Positions 34,586 to 44,912 of a stretch of 64,000 nucleotides of DNA are shown piece by piece. The notes beneath the pieces were generated by a model that saw only the letters and a program-made list of their open reading frames with translations, was not told where the DNA came from and made no database searches. The stretch lies in the NCBI GenBank assembly GCA_914767885.1, contig CAJZBQ010000056.1, positions 1,008,001-1,072,000 on the forward strand, in the 5' to 3' direction. This DNA comes from Blepharisma stoltei (lineage: Eukaryota; Ciliophora; Heterotrichea; Heterotrichida; Blepharismidae). The position numbers were made by a program, and so were the translations under genes. Numbering within the stretch: position 1 is the stretch's first letter; the number at the start of each line of letters is the position of its first letter.

Positions 34586-34919
34586 CTCCTCACTCTGTGA
34601 GCGAGCAAAACCATTGGAAAAATTACAATTTTCTGGGTAAAAGTCCACTCTCCAAAAGCGAGTAAAATATCTTTTAATTTTATAAACTTTTTTATAAAAA
34701 TATTTTGATATATAAATAGCATTTATTATAATTAAATCCGAATTAATTCTGTTTATTTTAAATACCTAGTATTTTTAAACATAAATTTTGTAAATTAATT
34801 TTATTTTGGCTTTCTAATTTTGGTGGATATTTTTAAATTCAGGAAAAAATAGTTTACTATAAAATTTATAGATACAAAATTAGTCACAGCTAAAAAATTT
34901 TTTTTGTTAGGAGGAGTTA
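34586..34919. mobile_element. MITE-2 copy (intergenic)
   Basis: Left end TTACTCCTCACTCTGTGAGCG with CCATTGGAAAAATTACAATT; right end TTTGTTAGGAGGAGTTA. TA at 34584-34585 and 34918-34919. The rest of 34255-35145 is AT-rich with no gene. Confidence 0.6.
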
Positions 34920-35145
34920 AGATTTCTATTAGTTGAGGAAAATATGGTAATAAATTTGCTTACCCAAGCAATATATTTTTGCACCCAACAAGGGGCTATG
35001 CAAATAAGAACTGGAGCAACTTTTTATATAAAGGATTAATAAATAAAAATTCTTTTATTAATTTTTAGTTGATTAATTTTTCAAAACATTAAATTTCTAC
35101 AAAATTTTGCTCTCTACAAGATGAGAAAATTAGTAGCCAAGCCAT

Positions 35146-36519
35146 ATGACAGATCTAAATTCTACATCACAAGAAGAATCCGAGCTTTCTCAAGACCTTC
35201 CAAAAATTCCTTCCATAAATCAATCATATCCCAACCACGACGCCGATCTAAAAGTGTTTTGAGAAGAAAAGAAATCATCATTTATCAAATTAAAATTATG
35301 AGAAGACGAAAGAAGTAAGTTTTATTCAGTGAGTCAAGCATCCAAACATCGAACGTTATTAGAATGCATTTTAGGCAGAATAATGCAAAAAGCCAACATA
35401 GGGAGAGAAGCAAACCTAGCAACAGCTAAATTTTTAAAAGAAAGGGCACAAGCTGATCTTCAATATGCTGATATCTTGAGAAGTCAACTAATTTATCTCC
35501 CAACTCCAACTGCACACATGACAAATAATTCATTAAAATCAGGGCTTGCATCAGTAAATGCAGTCCAAAATGCACTTTTGGCTAAACTCAAAGATTTTTC
35601 TCAGCATATAGAACTGTAAATTTTATTTAGTGATTTGCTGAAAAATGACCTTGCAGAAGTATTAATAAATTATGACTCAAAAATTATTGAATTTCATAAT
35701 AGAGCAGAAATACTGAAAAAAGAGCTTGATTTTTTGAATGAAAAAACTATAAAAAGTTTCAAAGAGCACGCTACAGTTTTCAGATCAGCAGAAATCCAGC
35801 TCAGTTCTAATGGTTTGGTAACTTCTTGCTCATGGCTTTCTGAGACAAGATATTTAAAACAGTCAAATTTCCAACTTCAGCTGCAAGGTGCTTTTGCTGT
35901 ATTTGTGAGCAGCTTCTGAAAAGAAACTTTAGAGCTAGAACTGCAAAGAATTAAAGCAATTAAATCTACAATGAAAAAGTTTATTGAGTATGAGCAAGAA
36001 GTTTTTAACCTCAACTCAGAAGAAGCCCTTCAGTCCTTAGAAGATATTTCAGAGGATTTATCAAAAACTATGGACAGCTACAAACTTCTTACTCCAAGTG
36101 AGTTCGAAATCCTAAGAGAGCTGGCAGGACCTGATGAGCCTTTAGAAGCTTTAATTAACTGGAAGCTAGAAATACCAAAAGGGATGAGCCTAATTGTGAG
36201 GGAAGGCAAATTATCAAGAGAAGCTGGAGTATTTAGGCATTGAAACAGCTGTTATGTGGTGGCTACAAGTGATAGATTTTTGCATATATTTGCAGATGTG
36301 ATTTCTGAGGAATTTGTTGAACCATTAATATCGATCTTTTTAATGGGAGCAAAAATTTTACCATCGAAAACACATGAGGAATATTTTATTGAAATTATTG
36401 AAGCTAAATCTCAAGGATTTTTTGGAATGTTGAGTGCGCCAAGGAGGACAATGCTCTACACAAATAATCTTGAAGAGATGCAGGATTGGGTGAGTACTCT
36501 TAATATGCTCATAAAATAA
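35146..36519 (+). CDS. F-BAR and PH domain protein
   Basis: 447 residues with two 15-nt introns and no IES. The N-terminal F-BAR-like region begins KVFWEEKKSSFIKLKLWEDERM, then RTLLECILGRIMQKANIGREANLATAKFLKERAQADLQYADILRSQ. A coiled-coil middle leads to a C-terminal PH domain (MSLIVREGKLSREAG ... CYVVATSDRFLHIFAD ... YFIEIIEAKSQGFFG ... NNLEEMQDWVSTLNMLIK). Such proteins bind and bend phosphoinositide-containing membranes in endocytosis or cortical organisation. TGA is Trp at VFWEE, FRHWNSCYV and others. ATG 35146 was chosen because only this frame splices into the downstream exons. Confidence 0.85.
35315..35329 (+). other. 15-nt intron
   Basis: GTAAGTTTTATTCAG, a near-perfect consensus. 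Removal joins WEDER to MSQASKHRTLL. Confidence 0.9.
35616..35630 (+). other. 15-nt intron
   Basis: GTAAATTTTATTTAG. Removal joins SQHIEL to DLLKNDLAEV. Confidence 0.9.
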
Positions 36520-36864
36520 TTGAAAATAGCTTTTGATCATATTATGGTTTTGTAAAATAGAGCCTAATATAAGCATGGCTAAATTAATATCTCCTCCAAT
36601 ATCAAATCGAAGGCTAAATAGCTAGCTTATGCTTATTTAAGTCGGCTTCTCAAATGGTAATCACCCAGCACCAAGTGAGTCTATGTTTGGGAAGTTGGCC
36701 TAGCTAGCATAAATGAATTATTTAGCTCCTCTTTAGGCATCAGAAAGCATCGTATAGCTCAGCTGCTATCAAAATAGTGCTATATGTAATTTTATTATTC
36801 TAGACATTATTGCTTTATTTTCTTATCCACATTTCCTAAACTTATAATTTTTTTGCTTTCCTCA
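36520..36864. other. Intergenic with a weak repeat-like patch
   Basis: 36590-36740 is less AT-rich and contains AGCTAGCTTATG / CTAGCATAAATG as a loose inverted pair. No duplication or family match was found. Confidence 0.35.
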
Positions 36865-38288
36865 ATGGAAACTAATATCCAGAACCTTCTTAGCTTAGAT
36901 GAGCACGGCGGTCTCTTTTTTGTTGACACAAATCCAGAAACTTCTTCTCCTTCACCTACAGACTCTCCGAAGCCTCGCGATCCCCTCATGGAAGATTTCA
37001 AATCTATTCTATTAAATTTATACGCTTAACGTCCCTTACGGGGTTGCCCCATCCCAGAGCTTCCGCCTGCCCTATGGCGCATCGGGCACACTGGCCTCTG
37101 GGTCGACCAGCTTTGTTTCGCCAAGGTGCGTCTAGTGGTAGACGTTGCCGACTTCGACGGCTGAGCTACTTCGCTTGAGGACATGGGTTGCCATTCCGAA
37201 AATCCATAAAAAATGGATTTTCTGGTAGGCTTTCGGCAAAAAGGAAAACACGAAGCCTGGGACGTAACGCCCAGTTTCACGCTAGGGAGTGGCCCGAATG
37301 GTCCTAACGGACTTGGCTGAGCTTCCCCTTTCCAACTCACGTGCCTCCTTCCCCATGAGGAAAAAACATCCCTGAAAATAGACTTAGGCTAGGCTCTGAG
37401 CACCACCAGAATTGCTTACTTAGCATTGCCGTCCCTTTCTGAAATGCAAAACCTTGCCGGATATAATTAAAATATGAGTCGAGACTGCATGGCCGGGAGG
37501 CCATGCCCCCAGACGAAGAGGCCATATTTTAATTGGAAGATTTCAAATCAAATGGCCGCTACTACGAAGACCCAAACCCTCTCATAAAGTGTTTTAATTG
37601 CAACGAGTTTGGCCATATGTCCAATTCTTGTCAAAGTATGTCATACAAGTTCAGGTGCAACTATACTATGTGAAGCCTAATAGCGCTCTATTGACTACGC
37701 CACATCTATCTCGCTTCGAGTTTGGCATGCTTCTCATTTTTGAAAAGTTAATAAAGGAATGAAAAACTCATATATATTTCCCACAATTTTATTTTATTTC
37801 ATTAAATTTATAAATTCTCTAAAAACGTTTTAAACTGGAATTGAGAGGGTAGGGCATCCTTAAAGATTGCTATTAGCACATATATGGTATATTGTGGTGA
37901 ACTTGGACATACCGCGTATTCTTGCACCCAAATAGTTTGTCATCGGTGCCTGAATGTTGGACATAAAATAAACCAATGCCGGGCCGATACAAATGATAAG
38001 TGTGGGATATGCAGAAGAGCAGGACATAGGCCTAGGGTTTGCATGCTGAGAGATAAACCATTAGAAGATTCACAACTAGCAAAATTGACTTGTTTGAATT
38101 GCGGGGAAATTGGGCATACAAATTGCTACGAGCTTGAAAGCTACTCAAAAACAGTCTACTGCTGTAAATGCGCAGAAAAAGGACATCTGTGGGATGAATG
38201 TGATAGGAAAAGAAATAGAGAGGTGGAGGAGGATCGGAGAAAAGAGAATGAAGGACGAAAAAAACAAAAAATAGATAGTTTGTTTTAG
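36865..38288 (+). CDS. CCHC zinc-knuckle protein, Air/ZCCHC7-like
   Basis: 216 residues after removal of two insertions. Zinc knuckles in order: CFNCNEFGHMSNSC, CNYCGELGHTAYSC, CHRCLNVGHKINQC, CGICRRAGHRPRVC, CLNCGEIGHTNC (short by two residues) and CCKCAEKGHLWDEC, followed by a basic tail. The tandem array with a degenerate fifth knuckle and a short acidic N terminus resembles Air1/2-ZCCHC7, the RNA-binding subunit of the nuclear TRAMP complex. A CNBP-like role is the alternative. The second knuckle exists only after removal of the IES that splits CNY from CGELGH. Confidence 0.82.
37005..37549 (+). mobile_element. SINE-like element, family A, copy 4, full length
   Basis: Perfect 15-bp duplication GGAAGATTTCAAATC (36990-37004 / 37535-37549), with no TA. 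The tail GCCATATTTTAATT abuts the right copy. Head TTAACGTCCCTTACGGGGTTG. Collapse gives MEDFKSNGRYYED in frame. Confidence 0.88.
37664..37891. other. TA-bounded IES (228 bp) splitting a zinc knuckle
   Basis: TA at 37662-37663 and 37890-37891. AT-rich, with no terminal repeats recognised. Excision gives KFRCNYCGELGHTAYSC. Confidence 0.78.
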
Positions 38289-38712
38289 AGATAATTAGTG
38301 TATAATAATTAAATAATAATTAAAATAACAGATTGAAAGTATATGCAGCAGAGTTATACAAAAAATGGATAAATAATAAGGTATTAGGTATTTTAATGCA
38401 GATAATAAGTTAAATAGTCGTTTAATCTAAATCCACCCTAGTTAACGACTAAGATTTTGCTAACCAAAGAAGAAATTAATGTTTTTAATAAAAAAAGGTT
38501 TTAAAAAAAATTAAAGTTAAAATATTTGAAATAAAAACCTTATTTAATTTAAGAAGTTCTAAAATTTCATTATGATTCATTGAAGATCTGATTATTACAG
38601 CTATTATTATATATCAACATATTTTCTATAATTGAATTTTTAAATTTATTTTCATAAGAACAATATTTTTACTTGCTCTATAATCGAAAGACGGAGTAAT
38701 TTATAAAAAAAT
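38289..38712. other. Intergenic
   Basis: AT-rich, with no repeats or frames recognised. Confidence 0.4.
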
Positions 38713-39381
38713 ATGGATTCATCAGGCTCTAGCAGTCCAAAAAGCTCGAAAAATCACTTTCTCATGCTAAAATTTTTAAGGTTTGGCTTCAGTATTATCT
38801 TATTATCTATCTTATTTATTGGAATCTTCCAAAACTCCCTCCATTTCTTTATATATCTTACAAACTGAGGCCTTACATTGACAGCACTTTATTTTGTTGT
38901 TTCTTCAATTTCTTATTATTACAGCAAATACATGCCAATTTCAGTAATTCTTTTTGAAACAGTCTGGTGTATTGGCTGATGTATTTTTGTGGTATTTTGG
39001 GGTGTCGTTGGCCCTCTTAAAGGCCATCACGTGATAGCTGATGTCCTATTACACATTTTGCCAATTGTTCTCGTTATTATTGATTTTTTACTAAATGAGA
39101 TTTTAATGACAAGAAAACATGCAATTTTCCCTATTGGAGTCAGCATTATTTATTTAGTTTTTATAAATATTCCATATTCAATAGCAATTCATGAAGTTTA
39201 TCCTTTGATGAACTATAAAAACATTTGGACATATTTGATTTTGTTTTTAAGCTTAAGCGTTCAAGTGTTTTCTCTTGAAATTGGAATTTGGATTAAAAGA
39301 AGACAAATTGGCAACCAGAGAATTCTTGAGCTTGAATTAGAGAATGCTAAGGTTGTTTCTACATCTCCAAGCGTAGCATAA
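38713..39381 (+). CDS. Multi-TM protein, AIG1/FAR-17a or rolling-stone-like
   Basis: 222 residues and about six TM helices. The segment YLTNWGLTLTALYFVVSSISYYYS, followed by HHVIADVLLHILPIVLVIIDFLLN, resembles the androgen-induced gene 1 / rolling stone superfamily (TNWG motif and His in a later helix). AIG1 proteins are Thr hydrolases of fatty acid esters of hydroxy fatty acids; whether the catalytic pair is present cannot be settled by eye. TGA codes for Trp in LTNWGL and CIGWCIF. No insertions or introns. Confidence 0.65.
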
Positions 39382-39457
39382 CTAGGCTATTTATATAATA
39401 ATTTACTAAAATAAGTATTTTTAAAAATGAAAAATGCGCTAAAATCAAAATTATGCA

Positions 39458-40294
39458 TTAAACTACTTTTGATAGAGCTAAATTGCTTTCAATTTTCAGT
39501 GAATCTATAGCCTCTATCACTTCATTTCAAAATTTATCAACTTCTTCCTTATGCCTTGATATTTTTTCACTTGAAATCCCTGACACTGGTATATCGTTTT
39601 TAGGAACGTTATTTTTTCATACGAAAGTTATATTTATGGATGCTTGCAGATATTCTTTGGCTTTAGCTTTTGAATCTTCTTCGCTAATTGGATTTGGTTG
39701 TGCAGATAAATCCAGAAACTGGGTGCTTGTCTCTTCAACTATTTGAGTCAATGCTGGCTTTAAGGCTTCTTCAGCTTCTTCAACTGTTTTTGGCCGATTT
39801 TGAGCTACCTTCCGATTATCATTGCTTTGCTTAAATAAAACTTTATCATTTGGTCTAATAAAATCTTTAAAATATGCACTTTGTCCAAGCTCGTGATTAT
39901 TAGCAATAGAAATAAGGTAGTCTTCCAATCCTTTTTTTCTCGTTTCTAAAAACTCTTTATTTTTATTTCCAAAAATTTTTTTGGGTGGAAACTTACTCTG
40001 TATAAATATAATGATTTTAATTTTTTATTGTATTTTTAATGCTGAATATGGAATTCTACTATTTTAGCTAAATTAATATTAACTTTATATTAATTTTAAT
40101 AAAATATTCAGTAAATTGTATAAGTTAGGAACCTGGCTGGAGAAATTTTTCAAAATTTGGTGCAATTGTCTTATTTGTGAATACCTTCTTCTCATGCTCC
40201 ACCTTTCTCCAGAGATATTATCAGTAACAATGATCGTGTACTCTATATGACCTTTTGATAAAGAATATTCACCAATTGCAATTGACAAAGACAT
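39458..40294 (-). CDS. PX domain protein
   Basis: 238 residues after removal of one 120-bp IES. The N-terminal PX domain shows YTIIVTDNISGERWSMRRRYSQIRQLHQIL with the phosphoinositide-binding RRYS motif, the proline loop FPPKKIFGNKN, and the helix FLETRKKGLEDYLISI. The C-terminal half is helical and Lys/Glu-rich (TVEEAEEALKPALTQIVEE). It is expected to bind PI3P on endosomal membranes, perhaps as a sorting-nexin relative without a BAR domain. TGA is Trp at FVWKNN and DKFWNEV. Confidence 0.85.
40003..40122. other. TA-bounded IES (120 bp) in the PX domain
   Basis: TA at 40001-40002 and 40121-40122. Very AT-rich. Excision gives SQVPNLQSKFPPKKIFGN. Confidence 0.75.
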
Positions 40295-40337
40295 TAATTA
40301 TTAATTATTTCTATTAATCAGCCCAATTTTCTATTAA

Positions 40338-40997
40338 TTAGCTTACTAATGGGTATGAATATTTTCCGTCCATATATCCTTTGAAAATCACATAATGCAC
40401 AGCTACTCCAAACTCTAAAGAAGTTGCAAGATTAGCAAGCCACATTCCTGGGCCTGTCCCAAAGTCGTTTAAAAAGGCGACACTAATGAGCATTATCCAA
40501 ACTATCATTGAAAACGCAAAAGCTATAGGTGTCAATATATGTGGGAACTAAATAAAAGGTACATCAAATTGAAAGAGGCCCATTCCTGTATTCCATCCGA
40601 TGCTTGCTGATGAAACTATACAGTAGCCTTGGAGCAATAAAGCGAAAACAGTTAAGCAGATATACTAAATAAAGTTTACCATAATCCCTGCAAGCTCGAA
40701 ATTCGTAATCTGGAGGCAATCTTCTCTAAGGTCAGGATATTTATTTAAATTTTTCTGATTGCACATGTTTTTGAAGTCACCATATACTCTCCAGCTTTTG
40801 TTTTCTCCTCCCATATATATTTCTCTCAATGAGAAATCACTTTTCTACTTATTATTTACCCCATAGGAAAACCAATGCTTTATGCTTAGACAAATCACAA
40901 AAAGTATCATCAGAATCAGGTTGGCCAAGGCATTCAATTTCATATGCTGATGTGGTTGAAGTGTGCAGATTTTGCTAATTCTCCTTTGATTTTCCAT
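40338..40997 (-). CDS. Four-TM protein with a claudin/PMP22-like layout
   Basis: 204 residues with three 15-nt introns and no IES. TM1 (LNALANLILMILFVICLSI) is followed by a ~70-residue extracellular loop with two Cys (NMCNQKN, REDCLQIT), then TM2 (IMYICLTVFALLLQGYCIV), TM3 (PIAFAFSMIVWIMLISVAFL) and TM4 (NLATSLEFGVAVHYVIF), and a short tail. The layout matches the PMP22/claudin tetraspan type, but the diagnostic W-GLW-C-C is not clear, so the family is uncertain. Confidence 0.72.
40548..40562 (-). other. 15-nt intron
   Basis: GTACCTTTTATTTAG on the reverse strand. Removal joins FQFD to FPHILTP. Confidence 0.85.
40665..40679 (-). other. 15-nt intron
   Basis: GTAAACTTTATTTAG on the reverse strand. 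Removal joins ELAGIM to YICLTVF. Confidence 0.88.
40845..40859 (-). other. 15-nt intron
   Basis: GTAAATAATAAGTAG on the reverse strand. Removal joins HWFSYG to KSDFSLRE. Confidence 0.85.
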
Positions 40998-41049
40998 TAT
41001 CAATTATTACCAAAATGGCACTTCGCACATTAAAATTAAAATTATTACA

Positions 41050-42384
41050 CTAATCCTCAGAAATTTGAAAACTCCTTTCTTTTGCATAAAAGCTGTCAGG
41101 TCTGATCTCAATTTCTTCGTTTTCTTCATAACTGCCTTCAAGCGCGACCCTAAAAATAACTGGGTTTTCGTGGGCTGCTGGCTTGATTTCAGTCGTCACT
41201 CTACCTCTTTTTATCTTTTCTCGGCCTTGCATTTTACTTATGGTGTCTTGAATTTGGTCTTTTTTTTGGTGTGAGGCGATATACTCTTCAGCTAGTTTTT
41301 CGTTTTTTTCTAACAATTTAGAATTTTCTGCAGATATTATTAGCAGCCCTTCGCTTTCTACAGTCAGCTCTTGTTTCATATTATGAATTTCTTGTTTCAT
41401 CTGTTCTATTTTGTCTTCTAAAGCTCTTTCTTCTGGCGTTAGGGCTGTTTGTTTATAATAATTATCTTGCATTGAAAGTGTTTTATTTTTAATTTTCGTA
41501 AAATCAAGGACAGGTACAGGCCTTTGCTTATTAGGCGTTGTATGAATTACTTCTTCATCTTCAACTGGCTCATTGATTATTGAACTTTCTTCTGATCCAC
41601 TTGTCTCATCAGATATTTTGAACTCAAAGCTGAACTCTTTTCTTGGGCTAAATAAGTTATTAATATAGCTTCTTTCTACCCCTGGCTTCCTATTTACAGG
41701 ATTTTTCAATAATGCTTCTATTTTCTGACATTCACTTCAAAGCATTTTTGAATTCTCCATAAGTTTATATCTATACATCTGCGTACAATAAAGGTCCCTT
41801 GCAAGATCTTGCATATATTCTTTTAAGTCTTCAACTTGGCAATGCAAGTCCAAAATTTCATCAGTAGGTGGGACAATTATCATATTCCTGGATTTTCTAT
41901 ACAGCTCAGCATCGATTTCTAACTGCTTGTTTCTTGTCATGAGCTCACAGATAATGCGTTCTTTTTTGTCGTTTTGGTACCTAATTTCTTGGAGCTTGTC
42001 TTCGTATTCTTGGACTAATTCTTGTTCTTTTCGTTGAAATTCTGCAGAAATTTGTTCGTTTATTAAGGCTTTGCCTTGGGCATCATTTCGGTCAGTGATG
42101 AGCTTTTTGAGGGTGTCTTCAAGCTGCTTTGTTTCGGTGAGCAGCTGCTCGATCATACGTGGAGCTGTATAGCTGATATTGACAGTGTCTTCAGAATTAG
42201 ACTCATTTAATTTACTTGATAATATATCATGAAGCATTTCTTTATTAAGGGCTAGGTTTGTTTCGAGATCGTCTATATAAATTTTGAGCTGCTCAGATTC
42301 TAGCTCTATTTCTTTGGCTTTGGCAGCTTTGCGGGATGGGATTCCTTCGCCTCCTGGAAGTGTATTGAGAGCATGATTTAGCAT
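41050..42384 (-). CDS. Long coiled-coil protein
   Basis: 444 residues from ATG 42384 (MLNHALNTLPGGEGIPSRKAAKAKEIELE). The coiled coil covers about residues 20-210 and again 310-400, separated by an acidic Ser-rich linker. One TGA is Trp (KMLWSECQKIEALL). The C terminus includes RVALEGSYEENEEIEIRPDSFY. No named family is recognised; the length and composition suit a cytoskeletal or basal-body protein. The gene is uninterrupted, which is unusual in this window. Confidence 0.75.
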
Positions 42385-42914
42385 TTTTGTATTTAAAAGA
42401 TATAAAGGAGATTTCAATATTATGGATAAAGTTAAAAACTCAAGGCCGATGCGAGCTTTGTGGAATATTGCCTGAACATATTTAAGCTATTAATAAAGCG
42501 CCATTAGTTAATATAATATTGTTTGCAAAAAAAATAGATTCCACAATGTCTCTTGGAAAATAAATTTTGAAGATGTTTTGCTATCAATAGCATGGTGATT
42601 GTGCTTTCAATAAAAAAAATTAAGAGTAGGAACAATTTTTCAAAGGCTGCGACTTTGATTCAAAGTGAGTAAAAATTAATTGATTTTATTTTTTTCTAAG
42701 AATTGGAAACTCTCTGAGGTAATTAAATTGATATTCTTCTTGAATAATTTCTTATAGCCTTCTATGTGTGGAATGGAATTCCACATTTTAGCATGAGAGA
42801 TGTGAGGAAAAAAATTCTACGCTAGGAAAGCTGAAAGAAATTACGACAAAGAATTATATTAAATTAAATTTAAAATATTTGGACTTTCGTCATTTTTTGT
42901 CAGTCAATGCACTA
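42385..42914. other. Intergenic
   Basis: AT-rich, with no repeat ends recognised. Confidence 0.35.
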
Positions 42915-43043
42915 ATGGAAGAGAGGATTTTCAGAATAATTGCGTTGAATGGGATTCGAGCTGAACTCGGTAAACTTGCCATTTCATACAAAAATAACGG
43001 CAAGTATAAATTTGTTTATGTCTTAGATTTAGGCATTATTTAA
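42915..43043 (+). CDS. Possible mini-protein or first exon
   Basis: MEERIFRIIALNGIRAELGKLAISYKNNG..., 42 residues and a TAA. The composition is protein-like, unlike the flanks. It could be the start of a gene whose remainder is missing, or a true small gene. Confidence 0.3.
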   Translation: MEERIFRIIALNGIRAELGKLAISYKNNGKYKFVYVLDLGII

Positions 43044-43060
43044 ACTTATCTTCAACGCTT

Positions 43061-43249
43061 TTATTTCGGTTGGTTTTCTTCGCATAGGGTCGGTAATTTA
43101 GACAATTGGCCAGAAGATACTTCATCTTTCGGACAATTTTGCCTTCTTGAGTATAATCCACTTAACTGCAAATTTAATTTCGGAGCATTTTGGGCCTTTA
43201 TAACTGACTCCCCCTTTAGATCGGAACAAAACATAGGTAAATTTTCCAT
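43061..43249 (-). CDS. C-terminal part of an unrecognised gene, interrupted by MITE-1
   Basis: The frame ...VIKAQNAPKLNLQLSGLYSRRQNCPKDEVSSG... ends at TAA 43061. The first residues of this frame (from 43249 to about 43210) are MITE-1 end sequence, not gene. Upstream of the MITE (43520-43640) a frame starting MGLCVTKSSWGSSNYRIIEKSS could be the N-terminal exon (possible N-myristoylation), but I could not join the two in phase with confidence. Confidence 0.35.
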   Translation of the reverse strand: MENLPMFCSDLKGESVIKAQNAPKLNLQLSGLYSRRQNCPKDEVSSGQLSKLPTLCEENQPK

Positions 43250-43519
43250 TTTGACCTAGTTTAACTGGAAAAGTAAAGTAGATAGAATATTATTTTTAAA
43301 AACCTTTTTTCGCACTGAATCAATTAATTTTTTGAGTTAATTTTTCATAAAACCAAATTGAAATTCAAAATTTATATTTATTTTTTTTAAGAACTTTACT
43401 ATTTAATATAATTATAAAAAAAAAATTTAGCTTTTAAATTGGTAAAAAATATTCTGTTTCAATTTAACCTTTTAAATTGGCAGAGAATTTTTTGTTCCAA
43501 TTTAAAGGAGGGCAGTGAG
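43210..43519. mobile_element. MITE-1 copy (~310 bp)
   Basis: Ends CTCCCCCTTTAGATCGGAACAAAAC and TTGTTCCAATTTAAAGGAGGG; inner repeat TTAAATTGGCAGAGAAT. TGA flanks both ends (43208-43210 and about 43519-43521), not TA. The rest of 43044-43935 is AT-rich. Confidence 0.6.
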
Positions 43520-43935
43520 AGAGTCTTCTCTGCAAAATTAAGCTTTCCTCCCTATTTATCGAACTTTTTTCAATAATTCTGTAATTAGATGAGCCTCAGC
43601 TAGATTTTGTAACACACAGACCCATATTTATTTTGCTGAATATTAATTATAATAAGCCAATTCTGGATAATTTATTAATTATTGCATGCCTATTAGCATC
43701 TTAGCACTTCAAAAACCAGTTTTTTACTTATTAAATTTTGTTTAATTTATAAAAGGAAACACACCAAATATTGTGTTGAATAAATTTATATGTTAGAAAT
43801 TTGATTAAATCTTTTGAAAAATAATAATAAATTAGTAATTTTAATTTAAGTATATAAGATTTTAGCTTGGTAGGCATGTGAAAATTTAAATATATGAGAA
43901 AAATAAATCTTTATGAAATTTGAGTAAAATTAGAT

Positions 43936-44306
43936 TTAGTAAACAATCATATCGCATTTGGATATTGGTTGCCGGAAAGGATCTGTATAAGAAACTTTGG
44001 ACTTAATATTTGGGAGTTTGCTTACTGAAATGTTCCTTCTTTCTGTTGGAGAAGTTAACACATCTTCAGTGATAGGATTATTCTCTTTTATCATATATTG
44101 AAGATATTTCTAGAATTTATAATACCATATGCCTTTGATTATAATTCTGATATCGGAAGTATATAAAAATTAAGCTTTCTTGTTCTGTTTTTCACCCTAC
44201 TTACACCCCCGAAAACTGGAGAGCCACTATTTATGTTGTTCTCCAGGTTTGTTGCTTGCTTTTTAATTGATGGGAGCTTGATTTCGCTACAAGACTGTTT
44301 GTGCAT
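43936..44306 (-). CDS. Small basic uncharacterised protein
   Basis: ATG 44306 (MHKQSCSEIKLPSIKKQATN). It has 103 residues after removal of a 59-bp IES that splits KLNFY from LQYMIKENN. The C terminus is SYTDPFRQPISKCDMIVY. Disordered and basic; the family is not recognised. The ATG lies 2 bp downstream of the stop codon of the gene at 44309-44882. Confidence 0.6.
44107..44165. other. Very short IES (59 bp)
   Basis: TA at 44105-44106 and 44164-44165. Non-repetitive. Excision gives TRKLNFYLQYMIKENN in frame. Confidence 0.7.
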
Positions 44307-44308
44307 TT

Positions 44309-44882
44309 TTATAATGGATATAAAGAACTTATTTGATTACTTTTTAAAGATTTAAGGTAGTATCTAAAGGGATAAACACTAACTCCCCCCCCCCCTCCGT
44401 GAGCGAACAAAACCATTAGAAAAATCACCATTTTTTGACCAAAAACCCACCCTCCGTGAGCGAACAAAAATTTTTTTAATAGAAAAAAATTTTAAATGGA
44501 AAAAAATTTTGATATATAAGTGATAATTAGTATAATGAAATCTAGAGCTAATTCTGTTTAATTTTAAACAAATTGCGTTTTAAAACATAAATTTTGCAAA
44601 TTAAATTAATATTTGCTTCCCAATTTTTGCAAATTAGGATTTTTTTTTAAATTTCGAAAAAAATATTTTTTATAAAATTTATATATAAATTTTTTTTAAA
44701 AAAAAAAAATTAACCCCCCTCCGTGAGTGAACAAATTTTTTTGTTCGCTCACGGAGGGGGGGGGGGGGAGTAAGCAGCTCCTCATTCGTTTTTTCGACTA
44801 AATGCTTGTATATTGGGGCTCCGTTATCATTTGCTTCCAAGATCTTTTTCAATTTCTCAAGCATTGCTTTTTGGTTTTCCAT
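44309..44882 (-). CDS. Small helical protein (60 aa)
   Basis: ATG 44882 (MENQKAMLEKLKKILEANDN). GAPIYKHLVEKTNEELL runs into the IES; after its removal SVYPFRYYLKSLKSNQISSLYPL follows to TAA. The helix-GAPxYxHLxEKTNE pattern looks conserved, but I cannot name the family. Both flanking genes are on the same strand and very close. Confidence 0.55.
44382..44772. mobile_element. MITE-2 copy (391 bp)
   Basis: The left end is ACTCC with a C run then CTCCGTGAGCGAAC; the right end is CGCTCACGG with a G run then AGTA. TA at 44380-44381 and 44771-44772. The core includes CTAGAGCTAATTCTG and TTGCTTCCCAATTTTTGC. It is in the opposite orientation to the 31022 copy but equal in length. Confidence 0.85.
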
Positions 44883-44912
44883 TATTGATTTCTGACCAAT
44901 TCTATAAATAAT

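Noticed and set aside
42385-42417. Upstream extension of the coiled-coil gene at 41050-42384
   Set aside because: It starts with TTG; ATG 42384 is the first true Met.
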